DNA of 64,000 nt from JBOFBH01 sp051657715 (GCA_051657715.1 JBOFLF010000064.1:1-64000); one strand, 5' to 3'; counted from the first letter of the stretch, positions 49,842 through 59,237 are shown. The notes: a model not told the origin generated them from the sequence alone. A program made the numbers and translations.

Positions 49842-50828
49842 GTGGATGTACCCGCCTGGTTGTGGCTGGTGACCGTCGGCGGTTCCCTGGTCTTCCTGCT
49901 CGTCGACGTTTTTGTGATTGGTCGTCGGCCGCACGAGCCGTCGATGCGCGAATGCGCCCGGCACCTGGGGTTCTTCGTCGGGTTGGCAGTCGCCTTCGGC
50001 ATCGGGGTGTGGTCGATCGCCGGAGGAAGCTACGGAGCCGAGTTCTTCGCCGGCTGGCTCACCGAGTACTCGTTGTCGGTGGACAACCTGTTCGTGTTCC
50101 TCATCATCATGAGCCGGTTCGCGGTGCCTCGGCACTTGCAGCAGACCGCCTTGCTCATCGGGATCATCCTGGCGCTGCTGTTCCGGGGGGTGTTCATCGG
50201 GATCGGTGCCGCGGCCATCTCCAGCTTCAGCTGGATCTTCTACCTGTTCGGCGCCTTCCTCATCTACACCGCGATCCGGTTGGCTCGCGAGGGAGCCAGC
50301 GGCAACGACGACTACCAGGAGAACCGCCTCATCACCTGGGTGGAGCGCCATCTGCCGGCCACCTCGGAGTACCACGGGGTGCGGCTGACCATCCGCCGCC
50401 ACGGTCGTCGCCTGATCACCCCGATGTTCATCGTGCTAGTGGCCCTCGGCACCACGGACCTGCTGTTCGCCCTGGACTCGATCCCTGCGATCTACGGTCT
50501 GACCGACGAGCCGTACCTCGTGCTGATGGCCAACATCTTCGCGCTCATGGGTTTGCGACAGCTGTACTTCCTCATCGGCGGGCTGCTGCAGCGGCTGGTG
50601 TACCTAAGCTACGGGTTGTCGTTCCTCTTGCTGTTCATCGGAGTCAAGCTGGTGCTCGATGCACTGCACGAGAACGAGGTCCCGTTCATCAACTCGGGCG
50701 AACATGTGGAGTGGGCGCCGGTGACCCCGATCTGGCTCTCCCTTTCGGTGATCTTCGTGACCTTGACGGTCACCACCGTGGCCAGCTTGGTCAGGTCGCG
50801 CCAGGTCGCCAGCCGTTCCGTCAGCTGA
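49842..50828 (+). CDS. TerC-family integral membrane protein
   Basis: A 328-residue membrane protein with eight or nine TM helices and the two TerC acidic motifs: TEYSLSVDNLFVFLIIMSRF and GTTDLLFALDSIPAIYGLT. Homologues include Alx/MeeY/MeeF-type manganese exporters and tellurium-resistance TerC. A charged cytoplasmic loop (about 155-200, REGASGNDDYQENRLITW) separates the halves. GTG 49842 with GGAGG 7 nt upstream is chosen; the longer frame to 49680 covers the leader. Metal export, especially manganese during secretion, is the most likely role. Confidence 0.88.
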   Translation: MDVPAWLWLVTVGGSLVFLLVDVFVIGRRPHEPSMRECARHLGFFVGLAVAFGIGVWSIAGGSYGAEFFAGWLTEYSLSVDNLFVFLIIMSRFAVPRHLQQTALLIGIILALLFRGVFIGIGAAAISSFSWIFYLFGAFLIYTAIRLAREGASGNDDYQENRLITWVERHLPATSEYHGVRLTIRRHGRRLITPMFIVLVALGTTDLLFALDSIPAIYGLTDEPYLVLMANIFALMGLRQLYFLIGGLLQRLVYLSYGLSFLLLFIGVKLVLDALHENEVPFINSGEHVEWAPVTPIWLSLSVIFVTLTVTTVASLVRSRQVASRSVS

Positions 50829-50841
50829 TCGCAAGGTGGCG

Positions 50842-50869
50842 CTGCCGCCGAGGCCGGTACCGCCGGCAG
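50842..50869. terminator. Hairpin between convergent genes
   Basis: CTGCCG (50842-50847) pairs with CGGCAG (50864-50869), with GC-rich sequence between them, in the 73-base gap between the TerC gene and the convergent metallo-hydrolase gene. It could terminate both. Confidence 0.4.
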
Positions 50870-50901
50870 TGGGGTAACCGCTCGGACGTGGAGATGGCTG
50901 A

Positions 50902-51633
50902 TCACCACCCGCGTTGCCGCCACTGCGGGAGCCCGGGACGCTCGGTGCCGATGGTGGTGTCGGCGCCGTGGCCGGGATAGATCCACGTGTCGTCCGGGAG
51001 GGCATCGAACAACCGGTGCTCGACATCATCGATCAGGCTCTCGAAGGCGTCGCGGTCCCCGAAGGTGTTCCCGACACCCCCGGGGAACAGCGAATCACCG
51101 GTGAAGACGTGTGCCCGCCCGGCGGGTTCCCGGTAGGCCAGCGCAATCGAGCCTGGGGTGTGCCCACGCAGGTGGACCACCTCCAGCTCGACCTCGCCGA
51201 TCGTCACCCGGTCGCCATGGGCCAACCGCTGATCGGGCGGGACGGGGAGGTGATCGGCGTCCAGGTCGCCGGCCGCGGACCGGGCGCCGGTCCGGCTCAG
51301 GATCTCCGGCAGCGCTCGGTGGTGGTCCTGGTGCCGGTGGGTGGTGACCACCAGGTCGAGCCGGCCGGTCCCCTCCTCGATCAGTGCCAGCAGTCGTGGT
51401 GCGTCGTCTGCGGCGTCCACGAGGAGTTGGGCTCCGGTCGCGTGGCAGGTCACCAGATAGGCGTTGTTGTCCATCGGCCCGACGCTCGCCTTGCGGATCT
51501 GCAGCGCCGACAGGGTGCGCATGTCGCACGCGCCGCCTGGAACGACCCGACCGGTGTAACGAAGGCCTGTGCCGTGAAAGCTGGTGCCGGCGCTGCGGGT
51601 GTCCCGCTGCGGCTCGTCGGCAGGACTGCTCAC
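50902..51633 (-). CDS. MBL-fold hydrolase (glyoxalase II-like)
   Basis: A 243-residue metallo-beta-lactamase-fold hydrolase. The metal-binding motif is THRHQDHH (HxHxDH), followed by the histidine in LRGHTPGSIAL, the bridging Asp in HVFTGDSLFPGGVG and the terminal His in IYPGHGADTTIG. The layout is that of hydroxyacylglutathione hydrolase-like thioesterases. Actinobacteria lack glutathione, so a mycothiol thioester is a possible substrate. GTG 51633 is supported by TAAGTT exactly 6 nt upstream on the minus strand (51640-51645). An internal ATG at 51522 would give a shorter protein beginning just before the conserved VGPMDNNAYLV. Confidence 0.85.
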   Translation of the reverse strand: MSSPADEPQRDTRSAGTSFHGTGLRYTGRVVPGGACDMRTLSALQIRKASVGPMDNNAYLVTCHATGAQLLVDAADDAPRLLALIEEGTGRLDLVVTTHRHQDHHRALPEILSRTGARSAAGDLDADHLPVPPDQRLAHGDRVTIGEVELEVVHLRGHTPGSIALAYREPAGRAHVFTGDSLFPGGVGNTFGDRDAFESLIDDVEHRLFDALPDDTWIYPGHGADTTIGTERPGLPQWRQRGW

Positions 51634-51639
51634 CTGAAA

Positions 51640-51645
51640 AACTTA
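51640..51645 (-). promoter_or_regulatory. -10 element (TAAGTT), leaderless start of the MBL gene
   Basis: On the minus strand TAAGTT is followed by six bases and GTG 51633. Confidence 0.55.
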
Positions 51646-51708
51646 TCCCAGCACGCTCGGATCAGTCGGCGTTCCGGTCGCGGGTCGGCCGGTGTCAGTG
51701 CCACCACC

Positions 51709-51714
51709 TAGCAT
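51709..51714 (+). promoter_or_regulatory. -10 element (TAGCAT) of uvrA
   Basis: TAGCAT predicts a start near 51721 and a leader of about 73 nt to GTG 51794. It is divergent from the MBL gene promoter 64 bases away. Confidence 0.45.
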
Positions 51715-51793
51715 GAGAGCCGACCTGATCGGGCCTGGTACTTCCCACTCCGGGAGCCAGTCCTCAGCCTTGAGTCGTGGGAGCGGGCCCATC

Positions 51794-54721
51794 GTGGCGG
51801 ACAGCCTCATCGTGCGCGGCGCGCGCGAGCATAACCTCAAAGATGTATCCCTGGATCTGCCGCGGCAGGCCTTGATCGTCTTCACCGGCCTGTCCGGTTC
51901 CGGCAAGTCCTCGCTGGCGTTCGACACCATCTTCGCCGAGGGGCAACGGCGGTACGTCGAGTCGTTGTCGGCGTACGCCCGGCAGTTCCTCGGGCAGATG
52001 GACAAGCCGGACGTCGACTTCATCGAGGGTCTGTCACCGGCGGTCTCGATCGATCAGAAGTCGACCTCGCGCAACCCGCGATCGACGGTGGGCACGATCA
52101 CCGAGGTCTACGACTACCTGCGGCTGTTGTTCGCCCGGGCCGGGCGACCGCACTGCCCGGTGTGCGGGGAGCTGATCACCCAGCAGACCCCGCAGCAGAT
52201 CGTCGATCGGCTGCTGGAGCTCCCGGAGGGCACCCGGTTCCAGGTGCTCGCTCCGGTGGTGCGAGCCCGCAAGGGGGAGTACGCCGACCTGTTTCGTGAG
52301 CTGCAGGCCAAAGGCTTCTCCCGAGCCCGGGTGGACGGCGAGGTGGTGTCGCTGGCTGAGCCGCCGGTGCTCGAGAAGAAGCTCAAGCACTCCATCGACG
52401 TGGTGGTGGATCGGCTGGTCGCCAAGCCGTCGGCCAAGCGCCGGCTCACCGACTCGGTGGAGACCGCGCTGGTGCTGGCCGGTGGCCTCGTGGTGGCCGA
52501 GCTGGTGGATCAGGACGGCCCGGACCGCGAGCGCCGGTTCTCCGAGCGGATGGCCTGCCCCAACGACCACCCGCTCGGCATGGACGAGATCGAGCCCCGG
52601 TCGTTCTCCTTCAACAGCCCGTTCGGAGCGTGCTCGGAGTGCACCGGGCTCGGTACCCAGCTCGAGGTCGACCCGGATCTGGTGGTGCCGGACGACGAGC
52701 TGACACTGGCCGACGGGGCGATCGCCCCGTGGACGCAGGGCTCCGCGGAGTACTTCCAGCGGCTCATCGTCGGGCTGGCCGACCAGCTCGGGTTCTCCGT
52801 CGACGTCCCCTGGCGAGCGCTGCCGGCACGAGCCAGGGAGGCGTTGCTCCACGGCGAGGACTACGAGGTGCACGTCCGGTACCGGAACCGTTTCGGCCGC
52901 GAGCGGTCGTACACCACCGGGTTCGAGGGGGTCATCCCGTTCGTCAAGCGCCGGCACACCGAGACCGAGTCCGAGTGGAGCCGGGAGCGGTACGAGGGGT
53001 ACATGCGACAGGTCGCCTGCCCGGCCTGCGGTGGCGCTCGACTCAAGCCGGAGTCGCTGGCCGTGCGGGTCGGCGACCGGTCGATCGCGCAGGTGTGCGC
53101 GTTGCCGATCCGGGAGTGCGCCGGTTTCCTCGCCGACCTCGACCTGTCACCGCGGGAGCAGCAGATCGCTGAGCGGGTGCTCAAGGAGATCCGGGCTCGA
53201 CTGGGCTTCCTGCTGGACGTCGGCTTGGACTACCTGTCGTTGGACCGGCCGGCTGGCACGCTCTCCGGTGGGGAGGCCCAGCGGATCCGGCTGGCCACGC
53301 AGATCGGCTCCGGGCTGGTCGGGGTGCTGTACGTGCTGGACGAGCCGAGCATCGGGTTGCACCAGCGGGACAACCACCGGCTGATCGCCACCTTGACCCG
53401 ACTACGAGACCTGGGCAACACCCTGATCGTCGTCGAGCACGACGAGGACACCATCGCTCAAGCGGACTGGGTGGTGGACATCGGCCCTGGTGCGGGCGAG
53501 CATGGCGGCCACGTGATCCACTCCGGGCCGGTGGGTGGGTTGCTGAAGCACCGCGACTCGTTGACCGGCCAGTACCTGTCTGGACGCCGGGTGATCGCGA
53601 TACCCGCCGAGCGCCGGCCGATCGCGAAGGACCGCCAGGTCACCGTCGTCGGTGCCCGCGAGCACAACCTGCGGGGGATCGACGTCTCGTTTCCCCTGGG
53701 GTGCTTCGTCGCGGTCACCGGGGTGTCCGGTTCCGGTAAGTCGACGCTGGTCAACGACATCCTTTACCACGTACTGGCGAACAAGCTGAACGGCGCGCGT
53801 CAGGTGCCCGGCCGGCACCGGACGGTACGGGGCCTGGACCACCTCGACAAGGTCGTGCACGTCGACCAGAGCCCGATCGGCCGCACCCCGCGCAGCAACC
53901 CGGCCACCTACACCGGCGTGTTCGACCACGTCCGCCGGCTCTTCGCCGAGACGACCGAGGCCAAGGTCCGCGGCTACCTGCCCGGTCGGTTCTCGTTCAA
54001 CGTCAAGGGCGGTCGCTGCGAGAACTGCTCTGGCGACGGCACGATCAAGATCGAGATGAACTTCCTCCCGGACGTGTACGTGCCGTGCGAGGTGTGCCAC
54101 GGTGCCCGCTACAACCGCGAGACGCTCGAGGTGCACTTCAAGGGTAGGACGATCGCCGAGGTCCTCGACATGCCGATCGAGGAGGCCGCGGAGTTCTTCG
54201 CCGCGGTCCCGGCGATCAGCCGGCACCTGCAGACCCTGGTGGCGGTCGGCTTGGGGTACGTGCGCCTGGGGCAGCCAGCGACCACCTTGTCTGGTGGCGA
54301 GGCGCAGCGGGTCAAGCTCGCCAGCGAGCTGCAGAAGCGGTCCACCGGGCGGACGGTGTACGTCCTCGACGAGCCGACGACCGGGCTGCATTTCGAGGAC
54401 ATCCGCAAGCTGTTGATCGTGCTGCAGGGCTTGGTGGACAAGGGGAACACGGTCGTGGTGATCGAGCACAACCTGGACGTGATCAAGAGCGCCGATTGGG
54501 TCGTCGACCTAGGCCCGGAGGGAGGATCCGGCGGCGGCACGGTGGTCGCGCAGGGAACCCCGGAGCAGGTCGCGGCGACAGCGTCGAGCTACACCGGTCA
54601 GTTCCTGGCACGCGTCCTCGAGCCAGCTGCCGGGCGGCCGGTCCTGGTGCCCAGGTCACGGCGAGCGCCGTCCCGCTCGGAAAAACCAGCCCGTCGGGCG
54701 CCCTCTGTCGCGCGCAGGTAG
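51794..54721 (+). CDS. uvrA: Excinuclease ABC subunit A
   Basis: DNA damage sensor ATPase of nucleotide excision repair, 975 residues. It has two ABC ATPase modules: Walker A GLSGSGKSS near the N-terminus with LSGGEAQRIRLA, and GVSGSGKST with LSGGEAQRVKLA in the second half. Zinc modules include CPVCGEL, CSECTGLG, CPACGGARLKPE and CENCSGDGTIKIEMNFLPDV with CEVCHGARYN. GTG 51794 gives MADSLIVRGAREHNLKDVSL, the usual N-terminus; ATG 51713 or an earlier start would add non-conserved residues. The C-terminal 40 residues are a basic tail. Confidence 0.97.
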   Translation: MADSLIVRGAREHNLKDVSLDLPRQALIVFTGLSGSGKSSLAFDTIFAEGQRRYVESLSAYARQFLGQMDKPDVDFIEGLSPAVSIDQKSTSRNPRSTVGTITEVYDYLRLLFARAGRPHCPVCGELITQQTPQQIVDRLLELPEGTRFQVLAPVVRARKGEYADLFRELQAKGFSRARVDGEVVSLAEPPVLEKKLKHSIDVVVDRLVAKPSAKRRLTDSVETALVLAGGLVVAELVDQDGPDRERRFSERMACPNDHPLGMDEIEPRSFSFNSPFGACSECTGLGTQLEVDPDLVVPDDELTLADGAIAPWTQGSAEYFQRLIVGLADQLGFSVDVPWRALPARAREALLHGEDYEVHVRYRNRFGRERSYTTGFEGVIPFVKRRHTETESEWSRERYEGYMRQVACPACGGARLKPESLAVRVGDRSIAQVCALPIRECAGFLADLDLSPREQQIAERVLKEIRARLGFLLDVGLDYLSLDRPAGTLSGGEAQRIRLATQIGSGLVGVLYVLDEPSIGLHQRDNHRLIATLTRLRDLGNTLIVVEHDEDTIAQADWVVDIGPGAGEHGGHVIHSGPVGGLLKHRDSLTGQYLSGRRVIAIPAERRPIAKDRQVTVVGAREHNLRGIDVSFPLGCFVAVTGVSGSGKSTLVNDILYHVLANKLNGARQVPGRHRTVRGLDHLDKVVHVDQSPIGRTPRSNPATYTGVFDHVRRLFAETTEAKVRGYLPGRFSFNVKGGRCENCSGDGTIKIEMNFLPDVYVPCEVCHGARYNRETLEVHFKGRTIAEVLDMPIEEAAEFFAAVPAISRHLQTLVAVGLGYVRLGQPATTLSGGEAQRVKLASELQKRSTGRTVYVLDEPTTGLHFEDIRKLLIVLQGLVDKGNTVVVIEHNLDVIKSADWVVDLGPEGGSGGGTVVAQGTPEQVAATASSYTGQFLARVLEPAAGRPVLVPRSRRAPSRSEKPARRAPSVARR

Positions 54722-54771
54722 TCGGGTGCCTGTGTCGCGCGCAGATGAACCGTGGCGTGCAGATGAACCGT
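54706..54771. repeat. Short direct repeats between uvrA and the Rieske gene
   Basis: tgtcgcgcgcag occurs twice (about 54706 and 54731) and gcagatgaaccgt twice (54741-54753 and 54759-54771, period 18). They span the uvrA stop and the upstream region of the next gene. No function is evident. Confidence 0.6.
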
Positions 54772-54797
54772 TGTTGGCACTGTTCGACCATCGGGGC

Positions 54798-55316
54798 ATG
54801 AGCGATGATCGGGACATGAACGACGCACCCTCCTCCTCCGTCACCGTTCCTTCTCGTGAACCGGTCATCGAGCCGGCCATGCCACCAGCGCCGTCCCGAC
54901 GGTCGGTGGTCCGTGGCGCCGGCGCTCTCCTTGCGACTGGCACCGCCCTCGCCGCGTGCGGCGAGGGCGACTCGCCACCGGCCTCGTCCACCGGTAGTGC
55001 CGCGACGTCCGCAGCACCGTCAGGTGGTGGGGTCGAGTTGGGTCCGGCAGCCGACGTCCCGGTGGGCGGCGGCATGATCTTCGCCGACGCCAAGGTCGTG
55101 GTGAGCCAGCCCGAGCAGGGCACCTTCAAGGCCTTCTCCACCACCTGCACCCACAAGCAGTGTGCGGTCACCGAGATCGACGGTGACGCGGTCGTCTGCC
55201 CCTGTCACGGGAGCCGGTTCTCGTTGACCGACGGGTCGCCGACCCAAGGGCCGGCGACCGCGCCTCTGGAGCCCCGGCAGGTGCAGGAGTCGGGTGGTGC
55301 GCTGACTCTCGGCTGA
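54798..55316 (+). CDS. Rieske 2Fe-2S lipoprotein with Tat-like signal
   Basis: A 172-residue exported Rieske protein. The N-terminus has a twin-arginine-type signal (PSRRSVVRGAGALLATGTAL) ending in a lipobox AAC, so it is probably folded in the cytoplasm, exported by Tat and lipid-anchored. A Ser/Ala/Gly linker follows, then the Rieske domain with both cluster-binding motifs, CTHKQCAV and CPCHGSRF, and the usual GPATAPLEP near the end. ATG 54798 lies 6 nt after GACCAT. There is no cytochrome bc partner nearby; it is a stand-alone electron carrier of unknown partner. Confidence 0.85.
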   Translation: MSDDRDMNDAPSSSVTVPSREPVIEPAMPPAPSRRSVVRGAGALLATGTALAACGEGDSPPASSTGSAATSAAPSGGGVELGPAADVPVGGGMIFADAKVVVSQPEQGTFKAFSTTCTHKQCAVTEIDGDAVVCPCHGSRFSLTDGSPTQGPATAPLEPRQVQESGGALTLG

Positions 55317-55352
55317 GGCACGGCGGGCTGCGCGGCAGTCGGTGCCGGCTCG

Positions 55353-55358
55353 TACAGT
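55353..55358 (+). promoter_or_regulatory. -10 element (TACAGT), leaderless start of uvrC
   Basis: TACAGT, six bases, then GTG 55365. Confidence 0.6.
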
Positions 55359-55364
55359 GACGAC

Positions 55365-57329
55365 GTGGCTGATCCCGCGACGTACCGTCCGGAGCCGGGT
55401 CAGATCCCTGGTGGGCCAGGCGTCTACCGGTTCCGGGACGCCCGCGGCCGGGTCATCTACGTCGGCAAGGCCAAGAACCTCCGTGCCCGGCTGTCCTCCT
55501 ACTTCCAGGATCCAAGCGCACTGCACCCGCGCACCCGGTCGATGGTGTTCAGCGCAGCCCGGGTCGAGTGGACGGTGGTATCCACCGAGGTCGAGGCGCT
55601 GCAGCTGGAGTACTCGTGGATCAAGGAGTTCGACCCGCGCTTCAACGTCAAGTACCGGGACGACAAGTCGTACCCGTACCTCGCGGTCACGATGGGGGAG
55701 GAGTACCCCCGGATCCAGGTGATGCGTGGTGCCAAGCGTCGTGGCACCCGGTACTTCGGTCCGTACGCGCACGCGTGGGCGATCCGCGAGACGGTAGACC
55801 TGCTCCTGCGGGTGTTCCCGGTGCGCACCTGCAGCGCGGGGGTGTTCCGCCGAGCCCGGGGGATCGGCCGACCGTGCCTGCTCGGTTACATCGGCAAGTG
55901 CTCGGCACCGTGCGTGGAACGGGTGTCAGTCGAGGAGCACCGGCAGCTGTCTGAGGACTTCTGCGACTTCATGGCCGGTCAGACCAGCCGCTTCGTCAAG
56001 CGGCTGGAGGACCAGATGCGCACGGCCGCTGCCGAGTTGGACTACGAGCGCGCGGCTCGGCTCCGTGACGACGTCGGGGCGCTGCGACGCGCCCTGGAGA
56101 AGAGCGCGGTCGTCCTGGGCGATGCGACTGACGCCGACGTGTTCTCCCTCGCCCAGGACGACCTGGAGGCCGCGGTCCAGGTGTTCCACGTGCGCGCCGG
56201 TCGAGTCCGCGGCCAACGGGGCTGGGTGGTGGAGAAGGTGGAGGACGTCGGCACCGAGGAGCTGGTCGAGCACCTGCTGCAACAGGTGTACGGGGCCGCG
56301 CCCGAGGCCGTTCCGCGGGAGGTCCTGGTCCCGGCCCTGCCGTCGGCCCCGAAGGAGCTCATCGAGTGGCTCGGGCAGCTACGGGGCGGCAACGTCGACC
56401 TGCGGGTGCCGCAGCGGGGGGACAAGCGTGCTCTGCTGGACACGGTCGGCCGCAACGCTCAGCAAGCCCTGGCGTTGCACAAAACCAAACGGGCCGGTGA
56501 TCTCACTGCCCGGTCGCAGGCTCTCAAGGAGCTCCAGGACATCCTCGACCTGCCTGAGGCGCCGCTGCGGATCGAGAGCTTCGACGTGTCGAACCTGCAG
56601 GGCACCGACGTGGTGGCATCGATGGTGGTGTTCGAGGACGGCCTGCCGCGCAAGTCCGAGTACCGGAGGTTCGCGATTCGCGGGGTGGATGGGCAGGACG
56701 ACGTCAGGTCGATGCGCGAGGTGATCGCCCGGCGGTTCCGCAGGCTGGTGAACGAGCAGGCGCGGCAGGCGGATGGCGAAGCGGTTGCGGCCATCTCGGG
56801 GACCGACCCTGACACCGGGCGTCCAGCCAAGTTCGCCTACCCGCCGCAGCTCGTGGTCGTCGACGGCGGACCTGGTCAGGTGGCCGCCGCGGCCGACGCC
56901 CTCGCCGACGTCGGGATCAACCGCGGCCCCATCCAGGTCTCCCTCGTGGGGTTGGCCAAGCGCTTGGAGGAGGTGTGGTTGCCGGATCAAGAGCACCCCG
57001 TGGTACTGCCTCGGACGAGCCAGGGTTTGTACTTGCTGCAACGAGTACGGGACGAAGCGCACCGGTTCGCGATCGCTTACCACCGGCAGCGTCGCTCCCG
57101 CTCGATGACAACAAGCGTCCTGGACGACGTGCCAGGTCTGGGCGCCACCCGGCGCGCCGCTTTGCTGGGCCACTTCGGGTCGGTGCGGCGGTTGCGAGCC
57201 GCGTCGGTCGGCGAGGTGGCCGCGGTGCCGGGAATCGGTCCGACGACCGCTCAGGCAGTCCTCGACGCGCTGACCGCGACTTCGACGACAGCGGTGAACA
57301 CGGCCACTGGTGAGGTCCTGGATGAGTGA
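55365..57329 (+). CDS. uvrC: Excinuclease ABC subunit C
   Basis: Makes both incisions flanking a DNA lesion. 654 residues. The N-terminal GIY-YIG nuclease has PGVYRFRDARGRVIYVGKAK. A Cys-rich stretch follows (CSAGVF, CLLGYIGKCSAPC), then a UVR motif (about 204-240) that binds UvrB, an endonuclease V-like domain with ESFDVSNLQGTDVVASMVVF and VVVDGGPGQ, and tandem helix-hairpin-helix motifs (VPGLGATRRAALLGHFGSV, VPGIGPTTAQAVLDAL). The start is GTG 55365. It overlaps rapZ by 8 bases, so it is first gene of uvrC-rapZ-yvcK(-whiA). Confidence 0.97.
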   Translation: MADPATYRPEPGQIPGGPGVYRFRDARGRVIYVGKAKNLRARLSSYFQDPSALHPRTRSMVFSAARVEWTVVSTEVEALQLEYSWIKEFDPRFNVKYRDDKSYPYLAVTMGEEYPRIQVMRGAKRRGTRYFGPYAHAWAIRETVDLLLRVFPVRTCSAGVFRRARGIGRPCLLGYIGKCSAPCVERVSVEEHRQLSEDFCDFMAGQTSRFVKRLEDQMRTAAAELDYERAARLRDDVGALRRALEKSAVVLGDATDADVFSLAQDDLEAAVQVFHVRAGRVRGQRGWVVEKVEDVGTEELVEHLLQQVYGAAPEAVPREVLVPALPSAPKELIEWLGQLRGGNVDLRVPQRGDKRALLDTVGRNAQQALALHKTKRAGDLTARSQALKELQDILDLPEAPLRIESFDVSNLQGTDVVASMVVFEDGLPRKSEYRRFAIRGVDGQDDVRSMREVIARRFRRLVNEQARQADGEAVAAISGTDPDTGRPAKFAYPPQLVVVDGGPGQVAAAADALADVGINRGPIQVSLVGLAKRLEEVWLPDQEHPVVLPRTSQGLYLLQRVRDEAHRFAIAYHRQRRSRSMTTSVLDDVPGLGATRRAALLGHFGSVRRLRAASVGEVAAVPGIGPTTAQAVLDALTATSTTAVNTATGEVLDE

Positions 57330-58275
57330 TGATCGCGGGGTGGCGATCGACCCTGAGGCAACCCGCAGCGCCCGGTCCGACGATGAGCCGGACAACGACA
57401 CCTTGGATCTGGTCATCCTCACCGGCATGTCCAGTGCCGGCCGGTCGACAGCGGCCAAGGTGCTGGAGGATCTGGGCTGGTACGTGGTGGACAATCTGCC
57501 TCCGCAGTTGCTCACCTCGCTGTGGGATCTGGCCAACCACGGGAGCGGTCGGGACGACGGACCGGTCCGTCTGGCTGGTCTAGCGGCGGTCGTCGACGTC
57601 CGCAGCCGGTCGTTCTTCCAAGCCCTGCAGGACGGCTTGGTGGAGCTGCGCGGCCGTGGGGTGTATCCGCGGGTGGTCTTTTTGGACGCCACCGATGACG
57701 TCCTGGTGCGCCGCCAGGAGTCTGTGCGGCGCCCGCACCCGCTTCAGGGGCACGGCAGGATCCTCGATGGCATCGTCCGAGAGCGGCAGATGTTGGGCTT
57801 CCTCCGGGAGCGGGCCGATCTGGTGATCGACACCTCCGGTATCAACGTGACCCAGCTGCGCACCAAGGTGTCGGAGGCGTTCGACACCGGGGCGACGCCG
57901 GTCTTGCGAGCCACCGTGATGTCGTTCGGGTTCAAGTACGGTCTGCCGCTGGACGCCGACTTCGTCGTGGACGTGAGGTTCCTGCCCAATCCCTTTTGGG
58001 TGTCGGACCTGCGACCCCTCACCGGCCGGGACGCCGCCGTCGCCGAATACGTGCTGGGCCAGGACGGTGCCGCGGTCTTCCTGGACCGCTTCGTGGCCAG
58101 CATGGAGCCGGTGATTGCCGGTTATCAGGCGGAGAGCAAGCGGTACGTCACCATCGCCGTGGGGTGCACCGGCGGCAAACACCGGTCGGTGGCCATGTCG
58201 GGCGCGTTGGCCAAGCGGCTGGACGCCCTTGGGGTGTCCGCCGGGGTGCTGCACCGAGACCTGGGTCGAGAGTGA
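57322..58275 (+). CDS. rapZ: RapZ/YvcJ-family nucleotide-binding protein
   Basis: A 317-residue P-loop protein of the RapZ (YhbJ/YvcJ) family. The P-loop is GMSSAGRST, in which the usual Lys is Arg. DLGWYVVDNLPPQLLTSLWD, VRRRPHPL-like VRRPHPLQGHGRI and the C-terminal GCTGGKHRSVAMSGALAKRL are conserved. In E. coli RapZ controls decay of the glmS small RNAs; in Gram-positives the role is unclear. ATG 57322 is chosen (GAGG 6 nt upstream); GTG 57310 is possible. It overlaps both neighbours. Confidence 0.93.
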   Translation: MSDDRGVAIDPEATRSARSDDEPDNDTLDLVILTGMSSAGRSTAAKVLEDLGWYVVDNLPPQLLTSLWDLANHGSGRDDGPVRLAGLAAVVDVRSRSFFQALQDGLVELRGRGVYPRVVFLDATDDVLVRRQESVRRPHPLQGHGRILDGIVRERQMLGFLRERADLVIDTSGINVTQLRTKVSEAFDTGATPVLRATVMSFGFKYGLPLDADFVVDVRFLPNPFWVSDLRPLTGRDAAVAEYVLGQDGAAVFLDRFVASMEPVIAGYQAESKRYVTIAVGCTGGKHRSVAMSGALAKRLDALGVSAGVLHRDLGRE

Positions 58276-59237
58276 CCGACCTGTCGGGTCCGCTGATCGC
58301 AGGACGCCGGCCAGCGGTGGTCGCGCTCGGCGGCGGGCACGGGCTGGCGGCGACGTTGGGGGCGTTGCGGCATCTGACCGACCGTCTCACCGCGGTGGCC
58401 ACGGTGGCTGACGACGGCGGGTCCAGCGGGCGGTTGCGCCGCGAGCTCGGCGTGCTGCCCCCCGGTGATCTGCGGATGGCGTTGGCGGCGTTGTGCGAGG
58501 ACGGGCCGTGGGGCACCACCTGGCGGGACGTGCTGCAGCATCGGTTCGCCAGCCGCGGCGAGTTGCATCAGCACAGCGTCGGCAACCTGTTGATCGTGGC
58601 GCTGTGGGAGCTATTGGGCGACACCGTGGAGGGCCTGGACTGGGTGGGCCGGTTGCTCGGCGCCCGCGGGCGGGTGTTGCCGATGAGTGCCGTCCCGCTG
58701 CAGATCGAGGCCGGGGTCCGCGGCCTGCATCGCGATGATCCCGATCGAGAGGAGCTGGTGCGCGGGCAGGTGTCCGTCGCTCGAACTCCTGGACGGGTCG
58801 CCTGGGTGCGGCTACTCCCGCAGGACGCCCCGGCCTGCGAGCCCGCTGTCGATGCCGTGCTCGCCGCGGACTGGGTGGTGCTCGGGCCTGGATCCTGGTT
58901 CACCTCGGTGATGCCGCACCTGCTCGTCCCGCAGCTGCGGGACGCCCTGTGCCGGACCAAGGCCCGGCGACTGGTGACCCTCAACCTGGTGCCCGACGAC
59001 GAGACCGGTGGGTTCGGGGCGGACGACCTGCTGGTCACCTTGGTCGATCACGCACCCGAGCTCACCGTGGACGTGGTGCTGGCCGACTCACGAGCCGGGC
59101 ACGACCGGTCGGCGCTGCAAGCGGCAGCAGACCGCCTCGGTGCCCAGCTGGTGGTGGCGCCGGTGGCCGATCCAGCTCGGACGGGCATCCACGACCCGTT
59201 GCGGTTGGCGGCGGCGTACCGTGACGTGCTGCGGTGA
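58272..59237 (+). CDS. yvcK: YvcK/CofD-like gluconeogenesis factor
   Basis: A 321-residue protein of the YvcK (YbhK/MgfK) family, needed in other bacteria for growth on gluconeogenic carbon and for cell-wall precursor control; UDP-GlcNAc binding is known for relatives. Landmarks are VALGGGHGLAATLGALRHLT, VADDGGSSGRLRRELGVLPPGDLR, HQHSVGNLL and VLGPGSWFTSVMPHLLVPQL. The start is GTG 58272 in the rapZ stop (GTGA). It is followed after 37 bases by whiA, the conserved cluster order. Confidence 0.94.
   Translation: MTDLSGPLIAGRRPAVVALGGGHGLAATLGALRHLTDRLTAVATVADDGGSSGRLRRELGVLPPGDLRMALAALCEDGPWGTTWRDVLQHRFASRGELHQHSVGNLLIVALWELLGDTVEGLDWVGRLLGARGRVLPMSAVPLQIEAGVRGLHRDDPDREELVRGQVSVARTPGRVAWVRLLPQDAPACEPAVDAVLAADWVVLGPGSWFTSVMPHLLVPQLRDALCRTKARRLVTLNLVPDDETGGFGADDLLVTLVDHAPELTVDVVLADSRAGHDRSALQAAADRLGAQLVVAPVADPARTGIHDPLRLAAAYRDVLR

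Noticed and set aside
57996..58271. Long N-terminal extension of the YvcK-like protein
   Set aside because: It is a shadow of rapZ in another frame. GTG 58272, overlapping the rapZ stop, gives the conserved N-terminus.
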